This document shows, in pieces, positions 15,511 to 23,985 of a stretch of DNA of 64,000 nt (its first letter is position 1; the number at the start of each line of letters is the position of its first letter). The DNA is from DASUPK01 sp963795665 (lineage in GTDB: Bacteria; Actinomycetota; Thermoleophilia; Solirubrobacterales; 70-9): contig CAWCIP010000005.1 in the NCBI GenBank assembly GCA_963795665.1, positions 1 to 64,000 of the forward strand, given 5' to 3'. The notes under the pieces were generated by a model that saw only the letters and a program-made list of their open reading frames with translations, made no database searches and had not been told where the DNA came from. Made by a program: the position numbers and the translations under genes.

Positions 15511-17352
15511 ATGCTCTCGCAGGAGTCGAGTGGGGCTGGGGGACCCCACGGGAAGTTCTCTGGTCGCGTCCTGCGCGGCGGCTTCAGCGTGCGCGTCATC
15601 TCGATCGCCACGGTGATCGTGTTCGGCCTGCTGATGGTCATCGCGATGGTGCTCGGGTTCCGCACGGAGCACCACGTCGAGTCGACTCGCGAAGCCGGTC
15701 ACGCCGCGCGCGCCTTCGGTTCGATCAACGGACTGGTCCAGGCGCAGGAGATCGCCGCCAACGACTACCCGAACAATCCGGACGCGCGCTTTACCTTCAG
15801 GAGCAACCTGGCCCCGATCAGAGCGAGCCTGGCCGACCTGCGGCGGGATCCCGACGCGGTGTCCGACGCCGGCAACGTCTCACGTGTGTACGGCCAGTTC
15901 CTGATTGCCGCTCGTCGCTACTTCAAGCTCGTTGACCGCGGACAGCTCGACCTCGCCGCGAAGGTCGATCGCCTCGAGGTCGAGCCGACGCAGGGCCTCC
16001 TCAGCGCGATCGCGACGGCGACCACTACTCGCAACGCGGCCGCGGCGGACAAGACGAACAGCAAGCTCGAGGACGCTTCCGAGACGATGCTCGTGGTCCT
16101 GCCGATCGCCTTCGTGCTCGCGGGTTGCATCCTCTTCGTGCTGGCCCGGGCGGGGCGCCGCAGCCAGCGGGCCGAGGCCGATGCGCGAGCCGAGGTCAAG
16201 CTCCTCGAGCACGCGGCCCTCACCGACTCGCTGACGGGCCTGCGGAACCACCGGGCGTTCGAGGGGGACCTCGCGGCCGCCCTCGGCGAGGCCGGACGGA
16301 CGAACTCCCCGCTCTGCCTGGTGAGTTTCGACGTCGACGGGCTGAAGAGGGTGAACGACTCGCTCGGGCATCAGGTCGGCGACCGCCGCCTCCGGCAGGT
16401 CGCGGCGGCGCTCCTCGCCGCGACCACCCCGTCGGACGGCGCCTACCGAATCGGCGGGGACGAATTCGCGCTGCTGCTGCAGGGCGCGGGTGCATGGACC
16501 GGCTTCAGCGCAGGCGAGCGGGTTCGCGGCGAGCTCAACGCGGCGGAGGCGGATATCGACGTCGCCGCGGGCGTCGCCGAGGCGAGTCCATTGGAGGGCA
16601 AGTTCGACCTGGTGCGGCACGCCGACCTGGCCCTGATCAACGCCAAGCGCACCCATCGCCAGGTGATCGTCTACTCGCCGGAGCTCGACGGGTCCGTCGA
16701 AGGCGAGGCGGCCAACGAGCATCAGGTTCAGGTTCTCTCCACCGCGCTGGCGCGCGCCGTCGACGCCAAGGACGCCTACACCCGCAGCCACAGCGAGACC
16801 GTCTCCAATCTCTGTGTCCTGATCGGCTCCGAGCTCGGTCTCGAGCCTGAGCGGATCGCCAAGCTCCGGATCGCCGGCCTGCTTCATGACGTCGGGAAGA
16901 TCGGGACCCCCGACGCGATCCTCAACAAGCCGAGCACGCTGACCGCGGGCGAGTACGAGACGATCAAGGAGCATCCGGTGCTCGGCGAGGGGATTCTCGG
17001 CGCGGCCGACCTCGACCAGGAATCCCGCTGGGTTCGCTCTCACCACGAGAGACCCGATGGCGCCGGCTACCCGGACGGGCTGCGCGGCGACGAGATCCCG
17101 CTTGAATCTCGGATCATCGGTGTCGCGGACGCCTTCGAGGCGATGATCTCGGACCGGCCCTACCGCGCGGGCAGGTCGGAGGGCGAGGCGCTCCAGGAGC
17201 TCGCGGCCTTCTCCGGCACGCAGTTCGACCCGGACTGCGTCGCGGCGTTGCGCGCCGGCCTACGGGCCTCGACGGCCGACCCGGGCAGTTCGGTCAACGG
17301 GTCTGGACCGCCCGCTTACGATCCGGCCCGCTCGACAGCGTCTCCGGCCTAG
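15511..17352 (+). CDS. GGDEF/HD-GYP signalling protein
   Basis: A two-domain cyclic-di-GMP protein of 613 residues. Counting from the GTG at 15508, two membrane helices (about 28-51 and 194-215) flank a periplasmic sensor of about 140 residues. The GGDEF domain follows, with the intact GGDEF motif at 316-320; no RxxD inhibitory site is present upstream of it. Then comes an HD-GYP domain with HD at 460-461, HHE at 512-514 and GAGYP at 518-522, so both synthesis and breakdown of cyclic-di-GMP look possible. GTG 15508 and ATG 15511 are adjacent alternative starts. The 3' end overlaps the convergent membrane-protein gene by 59 bases. Confidence 0.94.
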   Translation: MLSQESSGAGGPHGKFSGRVLRGGFSVRVISIATVIVFGLLMVIAMVLGFRTEHHVESTREAGHAARAFGSINGLVQAQEIAANDYPNNPDARFTFRSNLAPIRASLADLRRDPDAVSDAGNVSRVYGQFLIAARRYFKLVDRGQLDLAAKVDRLEVEPTQGLLSAIATATTTRNAAAADKTNSKLEDASETMLVVLPIAFVLAGCILFVLARAGRRSQRAEADARAEVKLLEHAALTDSLTGLRNHRAFEGDLAAALGEAGRTNSPLCLVSFDVDGLKRVNDSLGHQVGDRRLRQVAAALLAATTPSDGAYRIGGDEFALLLQGAGAWTGFSAGERVRGELNAAEADIDVAAGVAEASPLEGKFDLVRHADLALINAKRTHRQVIVYSPELDGSVEGEAANEHQVQVLSTALARAVDAKDAYTRSHSETVSNLCVLIGSELGLEPERIAKLRIAGLLHDVGKIGTPDAILNKPSTLTAGEYETIKEHPVLGEGILGAADLDQESRWVRSHHERPDGAGYPDGLRGDEIPLESRIIGVADAFEAMISDRPYRAGRSEGEALQELAAFSGTQFDPDCVAALRAGLRASTADPGSSVNGSGPPAYDPARSTASPA

Positions 17353-17797
17353 CCGAGGCGCCGCCGGGCGCGCGTCCCTGGGCATGGTCGCTGACCAGAT
17401 AGAGGACGGCCAGGGGCAGCAGCACGTCGAGTGCCAGACCTGTGAGGGAGGCGGCGTTGTCGCCCGTCGAGTAGTGAGCGGTGGTGGTGGCGTGGTAGGC
17501 CAGATGGGGGACGCCGGCCACGAACAGCGCGATCGCGGCGGCCTGGACCACCCGCCGCTCCATCCAGACGGCGCCGAGCGCGGCGAGGACCGCGAGCGCG
17601 AGCCCCGTCGCCCCGAAGTCGCGCTCCAGGTGCTCGTTGTACGGGGGCAGGGCCGAGACCCAGTGGATCCCGCCTCCCGGGAAGGTGTCGTAAAAGCCCC
17701 TCGGCGCAAGCAGGATCCAGATGGCGACCACGCCGACGGAAACCGTCAGGTAGATGAGGGCGAAGCGGATCCACCCCCTGTGCCGCTGGATCTCCAT
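17294..17797 (-). CDS. Conserved membrane protein, unknown
   Basis: A 167-residue protein with four predicted helices (about 10-31, 66-84, 87-105, 118-139). The segment between helices one and two contains the pattern GFYDTFPGGGIHWVSALPPYNEH, which I recognise from unnamed actinobacterial membrane proteins but cannot attach to a function. Its ATG directly follows the stop of the hydrolase gene (TAGATG), so it is the last gene of an operon with a hydrolase-like protein and an M32 carboxypeptidase. The basic C-terminal tail overlaps the 3' end of the GGDEF gene. Confidence 0.72.
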   Translation of the reverse strand: MEIQRHRGWIRFALIYLTVSVGVVAIWILLAPRGFYDTFPGGGIHWVSALPPYNEHLERDFGATGLALAVLAALGAVWMERRVVQAAAIALFVAGVPHLAYHATTTAHYSTGDNAASLTGLALDVLLPLAVLYLVSDHAQGRAPGGASARPETLSSGPDRKRAVQTR

Positions 17798-18697
17798 CTA
17801 GCCGGCGGCGGATTCCTCGGCCGGTTCCTCGGCCGGGGCCAGGAAGGGAACGAGCAGCGCGGTGAGGCGGGCTGCTGTCCGCGAGCCGATTGAATGTGCC
17901 GCCTTCGGTAGCACGACCAACTCGGCGTCCGGAATCAGCTCCGCCACCCGCTCGGCCCAGGCCGCCGGCGCGAGGTGGTCGCGCTCGGGCCTGACGACCA
18001 AGGTCGGTGCCTCGATTTCCACGAGCTTCTCCTCGATCGGGTCCGCGAGTGCGCGGCGCAGGGTCCGCACGCTGCGCCACGGGCCGGCGTCGATGACGTC
18101 GTGGACGATGGTCGGCGCCAGGCGGGGCGAGGAGCGCGGCGCGTTGCGCGCCCAGCGCATCGCGAGACGCGCCGGCGATCTGGCCTCCGGATCGAACATC
18201 GGGCCCACCAGGACGAGGCGATCGACAGCGGCCGGATAGGCCGCCGCAAGGTCCACCGCCACCTGGCACCCAAAGGCAACGCCAACCACGATCGCCGGCG
18301 ACAGCTCGTTGACGAGCAGCCAGGTCCGGAGGGCATCGGCGAGCTCGGGAATGTCGAGCGGGTGGATCGGCTGGTCGCTCAGGCCGAAGCCGGGCAGGTC
18401 CGGGGCGTAGACCGGCCTCCGCGTGCCGAGGGCCCGGATCAGCGGCTTGAGCGTCCGGCTCGAAGAGAGGCCGTGCACGAGCACGATCGGGGTCGCATCG
18501 AGCTCAGGGAGCGAGCCGTTTCCGTTCGACCCGTTCGAGTGATCCAGGGATTGACGCTTGAGCTCCGTCGGCACTCGCACGAAGACACGATCTATGCCGG
18601 CGTGCGTCCAGCCGCCATATACGCCGTTTCGACGCCGTCCATCGGCCATCGCACGCCCAACATACCCGCAAATTGCGAGCTGATGTTCACGAGCCAT
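17798..18697 (-). CDS. Alpha/beta hydrolase-fold protein lacking the catalytic serine
   Basis: A 299-residue alpha/beta hydrolase fold. The HGLSSS oxyanion loop (75-80), DLPGFGLSD, the acid D240 (PERDHLA) and H268 (AAHSIGS) are present, but the nucleophile elbow reads G-V-A-F-G-C, with alanine 141 where the catalytic serine should be. Nothing in the neighbouring frames suggests a base error. The protein may therefore be a non-catalytic binding or scaffolding member, or use another residue (Cys144 is close). ATG 18697 follows the carboxypeptidase stop by three bases; ATG 18649 (MADGRRRN) is an alternative start. It sits between an M32 peptidase and a membrane protein in an operon. Confidence 0.85.
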   Translation of the reverse strand: MAREHQLAICGYVGRAMADGRRRNGVYGGWTHAGIDRVFVRVPTELKRQSLDHSNGSNGNGSLPELDATPIVLVHGLSSSRTLKPLIRALGTRRPVYAPDLPGFGLSDQPIHPLDIPELADALRTWLLVNELSPAIVVGVAFGCQVAVDLAAAYPAAVDRLVLVGPMFDPEARSPARLAMRWARNAPRSSPRLAPTIVHDVIDAGPWRSVRTLRRALADPIEEKLVEIEAPTLVVRPERDHLAPAAWAERVAELIPDAELVVLPKAAHSIGSRTAARLTALLVPFLAPAEEPAEESAAG

Positions 18698-18700
18698 TGC

Positions 18701-20218
18701 CTATGTACGAATGGCCAGGGCGACCCGTTCGCGCAGGTGCTCGAGCAGCGGCTCGGCCGAGAGCTCGCCGCAGCCCGCGCGATCGAGGATCTCGGCCGGG
18801 GAGAGGCGTCGCCCGTGCCGGTGTACCCGGTCGCGGAGCCACTCGCCGAGCGAAGCCAGATCTCCCTCGGCCACCCTCGCGGGCAGATCGCCCAGGTCGC
18901 GGCCGGCAGCCTCCCAGAGCTGGCCGGCGATGATGTTGCCCAGGCTGTAGGTGGGGAAGTAGCCGAACGCGCCCGCCGCCCAGTGCACGTCCTGCAGCAC
19001 GCCGTGGGCGTCGTCGGGGACCTCCAGGCCGAGGTAGTCCCGATACCGGGTGTTCCACGCCTCGGGAAGATCGGCGAGCTCGAGGCCTCCCTCGAAGAGC
19101 TCCAACTCGAGCTCGAACCGGATCAGGATGTGGAGGTTGTAGGTCACCTCGTCTGCCTCGATCCGGATCAGGGAGCGCTCGACGTCGTTCGCTGCGCGGT
19201 CGAGCTGCTCGGGGCCGACGTCCGCGAAGGCGCCGGGGAAGTGCTCGCGCAGGCGCGGCAGCAGCCGGTCCAGGTAGGGACGGCTGCGCGCCACCCAGTT
19301 CTCCCAGAGCCTGCTCTGGGATTCGTGCAGGCCGAGTGAGCGAGGCTTCGAGAGCGGGGTGCGCCGGAGCTCGGGGTCGACGCCTGCCTCGTAGAGGCCA
19401 TGCCCGGCCTCGTGCATCGCGCTGAACACCGCCATCGCCAGGTTCCCCTCGTCGTAGCGGGTGGTGAGGCGAACGTCGCCCAATCCGATCGAGATCGCGA
19501 AGGGGTGCTCGGTGGGATCGATGCGCCAGGAGTCCTCCGGGAACGGCAGCTCCGAGATCAGCTCGGCGATCAGCTCACGTTGGGCCTCCGCCGCGAACTC
19601 GCCGCGGAACGGGTCCTCGGCAGGCGCGCCGCCGTTCTCGGCTGCTTCGCGAACCAGCGGGACGAGGCCCTCCCGCAGGCCGGCCAGAACACCCCGCATC
19701 TCCTCGGTGGTCATCTCCGGCTCGTACTCGTCGAGCAGCGGGTCGTACGGGTGGGTGAATCCGGGGAATCCCTCGTAGCAGGCGGCGTAGCGCCGGGTCA
19801 GCTCAAAGTTGTGCCGGAGGTGGGGGAGGAGCATCTGGAAATCCGACTCGCGCTTGGCCTCGACCCACGCGTTCTCCGCGATCGAGCTGGCGCGGGCGAG
19901 CTCGGCGCGGAGGTCGGACGGGACTCGCCGCGCCTTCTCCCAGTCGCGCGCGACGACGCGGACGAGGTCGGCTGGGATCGACTCCCCCGGCGCCGCTTCG
20001 CCGTCGGGGCCCGAGCGAACCTGATCGATCAGCCGGCCGATCTCGTCGTCGCAGAACATCTCGTGGCGCACTCGGGCGAGGGTCCCGAGCGTCTCGGCGC
20101 GCGCCTCGGAGCCGGCGGCCGGCATCATCGTCCGCTCGTCCCAGGCCAGCAGCGAGGCCGCCCGGCTCAGGTCATGGATCTCGCCGAGCCGATCGCGGAG
20201 GTCTTCGAGGGCGCCCAT
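18701..20218 (-). CDS. Carboxypeptidase Taq (M32 family)
   Basis: A zinc carboxypeptidase of 505 residues, full length for M32. The zinc motif is HEAGH (269-273), the second ligand lies in HESQSRLWEN (298-307; E299), and the M32 blocks IEADEVTYNLHI and GAFGYFPTYSLGN are present. It removes C-terminal residues from peptides in the cytoplasm, with broad specificity in known members. ATG 20218 has TACATT (20230-20225) 6 bases upstream and no ribosome site, so it probably begins a leaderless operon with the hydrolase-like and membrane-protein genes downstream. Confidence 0.96.
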   Translation of the reverse strand: MGALEDLRDRLGEIHDLSRAASLLAWDERTMMPAAGSEARAETLGTLARVRHEMFCDDEIGRLIDQVRSGPDGEAAPGESIPADLVRVVARDWEKARRVPSDLRAELARASSIAENAWVEAKRESDFQMLLPHLRHNFELTRRYAACYEGFPGFTHPYDPLLDEYEPEMTTEEMRGVLAGLREGLVPLVREAAENGGAPAEDPFRGEFAAEAQRELIAELISELPFPEDSWRIDPTEHPFAISIGLGDVRLTTRYDEGNLAMAVFSAMHEAGHGLYEAGVDPELRRTPLSKPRSLGLHESQSRLWENWVARSRPYLDRLLPRLREHFPGAFADVGPEQLDRAANDVERSLIRIEADEVTYNLHILIRFELELELFEGGLELADLPEAWNTRYRDYLGLEVPDDAHGVLQDVHWAAGAFGYFPTYSLGNIIAGQLWEAAGRDLGDLPARVAEGDLASLGEWLRDRVHRHGRRLSPAEILDRAGCGELSAEPLLEHLRERVALAIRT

Positions 20219-20248
20219 GCCCTGAATGTAGTGGTCCGGGCGCGGCGG

Positions 20249-20746
20249 CTAGGGAGCGGGAGGCGGGCCCTCGGCGGACACCTTCGAGAGCCCCTCGAGC
20301 CAGCGCTGGTGGAGGCGCACCATCATCGGCCGCAGCACCGGCTTGACGATCTGAATCCCGGGCCCCTTCTGCGTCTCCTCGGTGCGGACGAAGGTCCCTC
20401 CCTCCTGCCGGCGCAGGACCCAGCCGTGGTAGCCGCGGCCGCCGAGCACCTTTGCGTCCCAGGCGATCCTCTGACCCGGCTCGTACTCGACGACCTCGGA
20501 GGTGACGAAGGCCCCGAAGCTGAGCCAGCGAAAGCGGCTGCCGAGCTCGAGCTTCGGCCATGGGCCACCGAGGTGCTTGATCAACTTGGCGTTCGAGTAG
20601 AAGCGGCCCCAGAGATCGGGGCGGACGAGCCAGGCCCAGACGACCTCGGGCTCCGCGGGGACCTGCAGCTCGTTGACCGCGTGGAACGCCGACTCCTCCG
20701 GGCGGTGCCCCTCGGGCCAGTCGATCACGGTTTCGCCGCCGTTCAC
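20249..20746 (-). CDS. SRPBCC-family protein
   Basis: A 165-residue helix-grip protein. The start (FHAVNELQVPAEPEVVWAWL), the middle (LGSRFRWLSFGAFVTSEVVEYEPGQRIAWD) and the long C-terminal helix containing RPMMVRLHQRWLEGL follow the START/polyketide-cyclase pattern. The ligand is unknown. GTG 20746 is selected because TAGGTT (20759-20754) lies 7 bases before it, the leaderless arrangement seen across this window. It is a single gene between the M32 operon and a tiny membrane protein. Confidence 0.85.
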   Translation of the reverse strand: MNGGETVIDWPEGHRPEESAFHAVNELQVPAEPEVVWAWLVRPDLWGRFYSNAKLIKHLGGPWPKLELGSRFRWLSFGAFVTSEVVEYEPGQRIAWDAKVLGGRGYHGWVLRRQEGGTFVRTEETQKGPGIQIVKPVLRPMMVRLHQRWLEGLSKVSAEGPPPAP

Positions 20747-20770
20747 GCAGCGGAACCTATCCGACGCGGC

Positions 20771-20950
20771 TCACTTGATGTGGAGATTGACGTCGAAGAG
20801 CAGGATCAGCGGCCAGAGCAGGATCGCGGCGAGGGCCGAGATGACCTGGCCGAGCGTGCCGTGATGGATGTAGTTGTGATCTCCGGCCACGAAGACGCCC
20901 ACGATCAGGTAGATCACCGTGAGCAGGCCAGGACCGCTGCGTCGATACAT
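20771..20950 (-). CDS. Small two-helix membrane protein
   Basis: A short hydrophobic protein of 59 residues (MYRRSGPGLL start) with two predicted helices (about 8-24 and 32-52) separated by a His-containing loop (GDHNYIHHGT). I recognise no function; similar tiny proteins are common beside actinobacterial genes. The start ATG 20950 has a GGAGG ribosome site 4-5 bases before it; a longer frame upstream lacks one. It could act as a small membrane regulator or merely be an orphan. Confidence 0.6.
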   Translation of the reverse strand: MYRRSGPGLLTVIYLIVGVFVAGDHNYIHHGTLGQVISALAAILLWPLILLFDVNLHIK

Positions 20951-21003
20951 GGATCCTCCGCTACCCCGAGTGGCTCGAGCGAAACCCAGACCGTTGGCCA
21001 GCG

Positions 21004-21261
21004 CTAGTCGCCAGGCTGAACCTGAGCGGCGCGATCCTCGTGGCGGGCGGCCCGATCCTCTTCGGCGCCGGCGGCTTCCTTGAGCTCCTCCGCCTTCTGC
21101 CGGTGGTCCTCCGCCATGGAGCGGTGGCCTTCTGCCTCCGCCTCCATCCTGCGAATCTGACGTTCGCGGGCGATCCTTCGCCGCTGCATGATCAGCCGGG
21201 CGGCGAACAGCAACACCGCCACGACCACCACTGCGATCACGATGATCACGATGGTTGACAT
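21004..21261 (-). CDS. Membrane-anchored coiled-coil protein
   Basis: An 85-residue protein with an N-terminal membrane helix (about 3-25, IVIIVIAVVVVAVLLFAARL) followed by a charged, heptad-like region of Glu, Arg and Ala (about 27-80). It could be a stress-response or cell-envelope anchor, but no family is recognised. No ribosome site is visible before ATG 21261. It is divergent from the deazaflavin-type gene at 21333. Confidence 0.65.
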   Translation of the reverse strand: MSTIVIIVIAVVVVAVLLFAARLIMQRRRIARERQIRRMEAEAEGHRSMAEDHRQKAEELKEAAGAEEDRAARHEDRAAQVQPGD

Positions 21262-21332
21262 GAGGGGTGGGTACCCGCGATGGGCCGCGGAAAACCCCGG
21301 CCGATGTTGCGCTCTCGTTAGGCTGACGAGGG

Positions 21333-21779
21333 ATGCCTGAGACCGTGTACCACAAGCCCGACTGGTTCACGAGGACCATCTTCAACCCGCTGGTCGCAGG
21401 GCTGCACAAGCTGGGCCTCAGCGTTCAGGGCTCGCAGACGCTGGCCGTCCGCGGCCGGAAGAGCGGCGAGATGCGCACCAACCCCGTGAACCCCTTCGAG
21501 CTCGATGGCAGGACCTACCTGCTCGCCCCCCGAGGTACCACCCAATGGGTTCGCAACATGCGCGTCGCCGGAGAGGGAGAGCTCCGCAGCGGGCGGAAGA
21601 TCCGCCACTTCCATGCCACCGAGGTCCCGGACTCGGACAAGCTCCCGCTCATGCGCCTCTACATGGACAAGTGGTCCTGGGAGGTCAAAGGCTTCCTGGG
21701 GATCGATGCGGATGCGTCGGACGAGGAGATCGAGCGGATCCTCCCGGACCACCCGGCCTTCGTGCTGACCTTCGACTAG
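21333..21779 (+). CDS. Ddn-like deazaflavin (F420) nitroreductase-family protein
   Basis: A 148-residue split-barrel protein of the Ddn/F420-dependent nitroreductase-like family. The core VRGRKSGEMRTNPVN (about 39-53), the YLLAPRGTTQWVRNMR block and the C-terminal DHPAFVLTF strand fit the family, which usually binds F420 and reduces or protects quinone-like compounds. The substrate is unknown. ATG 21333 follows TAGGCT (21319-21324) by 8 bases with no ribosome site, so it looks leaderless. The catalase-like gene is convergent and overlaps its last four bases. Confidence 0.9.
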   Translation: MPETVYHKPDWFTRTIFNPLVAGLHKLGLSVQGSQTLAVRGRKSGEMRTNPVNPFELDGRTYLLAPRGTTQWVRNMRVAGEGELRSGRKIRHFHATEVPDSDKLPLMRLYMDKWSWEVKGFLGIDADASDEEIERILPDHPAFVLTFD

Positions 21780-22720
21780 GCGGTTCGCCGCTCGATCGAC
21801 ACCGCGTAGGCCTTCGGCCGGGCGGCGAGGATCTTGTCGGCCGAGGGCTCGATCCCGTCCGTGAGCCTCATCGGGTCGAAGACCAAGGGGCTGCCCGGTG
21901 TCTCGGGGTTCTCGACCACCTCGATCACCTCGAGCTCGCCGAGCTCCACCACCTCACGCTCGCCCTCCCATTCCTGGGTCGGGTCGTCGAGCGGGTCGTC
22001 GTCGCGAGCCAGGGTGAACTCGAGCGTGAACCGGGCGATGCCCGAGCCGAGCCGCTCCCTGATCTCCTCCTGCAGGTAATCGGGCGAGGCCGCGTCCCGC
22101 TGCTCCTCGGTCAGATACTCGGTTCCGGCCTCCGGCTCCCAGCTGTAGCGCCCCCAGTGCTCGCCTCCGTCGGAATCGACCAGGCAGAAGGCGTGCAGGC
22201 CGCGGTAGTCGGAGGTGGCGTAGCTGGTGGTGGGGGCGAGCTTGGTCATCCCCTTCTGGATGGCGATGCCGGTCTCGGGATGCTCGGCGAGATATGCCCC
22301 GAGCTTCTCGGGATCGGGGTGGCCGGTTTCCGGGTCCGGGATCCGGGCCTTGGTGAACGCGAGAAAGTCCTCGGGCGTGCGGACCAGGAACACGACCAGC
22401 GGCACGGAGACGATGTCCGTCGACTCCCCGTCCGGCAGGTGGAACTTGACCGCCATGCCGCGGCCGGCGATCGCATGGGCGTCCGAGGTCTCGGGGTCGC
22501 CGCTGGCGTTCGAGAAGCGGATCGTGGCCTCGACCGGGTCCCCCTGCAGGTGGGCGGCGCGGGAGAGCCTGGAGGCCTCGGGCGTCGGCGTGAAGGTGCC
22601 GGTGCAGACGGTTCCCTTCGCGTGGACCGCGCGGCAGCCGGGGCTCGCGCCGCCGTTCGCGGCGTTGAGCGCATCCACGATCTCCTCCCACATCGTTGAG
22701 GCCGCCACGGTGGCGGACAC
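21776..22720 (-). CDS. Catalase-family peroxidase (SrpA-like)
   Basis: A small haem protein of 314 residues related to catalase but shorter, as in SrpA-like peroxidases. The distal H33 (AVHAKG) and N71 (FSNASG) and the proximal R301-x3-Y305 pair near the C-terminus are all in place, so haem binding and peroxide chemistry are likely. The catalase core strand VPLVVFLVRTPEDFLAF is recognisable. No signal peptide is seen, so it is probably cytoplasmic. The start is GTG 22720, the first in-frame start; it diverges from the DCC-family gene with only 7 bases between. Confidence 0.88.
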   Translation of the reverse strand: MSATVAASTMWEEIVDALNAANGGASPGCRAVHAKGTVCTGTFTPTPEASRLSRAAHLQGDPVEATIRFSNASGDPETSDAHAIAGRGMAVKFHLPDGESTDIVSVPLVVFLVRTPEDFLAFTKARIPDPETGHPDPEKLGAYLAEHPETGIAIQKGMTKLAPTTSYATSDYRGLHAFCLVDSDGGEHWGRYSWEPEAGTEYLTEEQRDAASPDYLQEEIRERLGSGIARFTLEFTLARDDDPLDDPTQEWEGEREVVELGELEVIEVVENPETPGSPLVFDPMRLTDGIEPSADKILAARPKAYAVSIERRTA

Positions 22721-22727
22721 TAGAACA

Positions 22728-23159
22728 ATGCCCCAGGTGACGCTGATCTACGACTCCGACTGCGGCTTCTGCCGCTGGTGCCTCGGCAAGGTGCTGGCCT
22801 GGGACCGGCGTCGCACCGTGCGGCCGGTTGCGCTGGGCACCGAGGAGGCGGACCGCCTTCTCGCCGAGATTCCCGAAGGCGAGCGTATGTCCTCCTGGCA
22901 CCTGGTCGATTCCGCCGGGCTGGTGCGCTCCGCCGGAGCCGGCTTTGCGCCGCTGTTCCGATCCCTGCCGGGCGGCGCCCCCCTCGCCGCCATCGCTGCG
23001 AGGTTTCCGCGGACGACCGAGCGCGGTTACCGCATGGTGTCCGGCCGCCGGAGCTTGTTTGGGCGACTGGTCACCGACGGCGCGAAGCGTAGGGCGGACA
23101 AGCGAATCGCTGCCCGGCTTCGCCATCAGGTCGCGGCCACAAGCGGCCGCCCCACATAA
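22728..23159 (+). CDS. DCC (DUF393) thiol-disulphide oxidoreductase family
   Basis: A 143-residue member of the DCC family. The DxDC-GFC redox-like motif is at 9-15 (YDSDCGFC; C12 and C15), with C18 nearby. The following helix (RWCLGKVLAWD), the WHLVDSAGLVRSAG strand and the C-terminal helix are typical. Members resemble thioredoxin-like proteins, but substrates are unknown. The start is ATG 22728. It shares a very short divergent region with the catalase-like gene, which suggests joint regulation under oxidative conditions. Confidence 0.88.
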   Translation: MPQVTLIYDSDCGFCRWCLGKVLAWDRRRTVRPVALGTEEADRLLAEIPEGERMSSWHLVDSAGLVRSAGAGFAPLFRSLPGGAPLAAIAARFPRTTERGYRMVSGRRSLFGRLVTDGAKRRADKRIAARLRHQVAATSGRPT

Positions 23160-23214
23160 GTCGCTACGGGCTTCGCCCTTCGCTCCGAGGTGGAGCGGCC
23201 TGGTGGCCGCTTAG

Positions 23215-23985
23215 TCAGCCTGCGGCTTCGGCCTGGCGCAGCCCGCGCATCGCGAAGATGGAGACCGCCGTCAGCAGCGCGAGCACGATCCCCAGCGTCG
23301 CCAGGTAGTCGGCACCCTGTCCCGCGATCAGGTCGCGCGCGGTCTCCATCACGTGGGTCACAGGGTTGAACGGTGCGACGGCGTGGACCCAGCCGCCCAG
23401 CAGCTCCCGGGGCACATAGACCGGGGCGAGGAAGAGGAAGAGGAAGACCGGCACCTGCATCAGCGGCGTCGCCTGCAGGCTCCGGAACCGGAGCGCGACG
23501 CCCGAGGCGAAGAGCAGTCCGGTGACGTTGATGATCGCCGCCAGCCCATACATCCCGAACAGGTCGAGCCCGTTGCCGCCGATGTTCATCCCGACGAGCA
23601 GCCCCACGAGCGTGACGACCGTGATCGTGATCGCCGCCCGGATCAGAGCGACCACCCCGTAGCCGAGGATGAGCGCGCTGCGGTGCGGCGTCGCCAGCAT
23701 CAGCCGGCGGCCGAAGCCGAACTGGAAGTCGGCGGCGATGGAGAAGCCGCTGAAGACGCCGCCGAACGCGGCGCTCTGACAGAGGACGAAGGCGAAGATG
23801 AAGGATGTGTATCCCGGGCCATAGTTGAAGCCCGGCACCTGGCTGACCGCCGAGAGACCGCCGGCGAACGCCGTGAAGAAGAAGAGCGGCATCAGCATCG
23901 GCGGCAGGAAGAGCAGGGGGTTCGTCACCAGGCTGTTCAGCAGGCGCCCGGCGAGCCCACCGGCAACCGAGAAGTAGCGCCTCAT
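23215..23985 (-). CDS. ABC-2 permease subunit 2
   Basis: An integral membrane subunit of 256 residues with six predicted helices and the ABC-2/daunorubicin-DrrB pattern (FNPVTHVMETARDLI near the fifth helix). With the neighbouring permease and ATPase it forms an exporter. The ATG overlaps the stop of the upstream permease gene by four bases. The export substrate is not readable; DrrAB-like systems move lipids, pigments or drugs. The gene ends 55 bases before the convergent DCC-family gene. Confidence 0.93.
   Translation of the reverse strand: MRRYFSVAGGLAGRLLNSLVTNPLLFLPPMLMPLFFFTAFAGGLSAVSQVPGFNYGPGYTSFIFAFVLCQSAAFGGVFSGFSIAADFQFGFGRRLMLATPHRSALILGYGVVALIRAAITITVVTLVGLLVGMNIGGNGLDLFGMYGLAAIINVTGLLFASGVALRFRSLQATPLMQVPVFLFLFLAPVYVPRELLGGWVHAVAPFNPVTHVMETARDLIAGQGADYLATLGIVLALLTAVSIFAMRGLRQAEAAG

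Noticed and set aside
19400..21007. A 535-codon plus-strand frame
   Set aside because: It is opposite the M32 carboxypeptidase and SRPBCC genes, which have catalytic motifs and leaderless promoters. The frame itself shows no domain.
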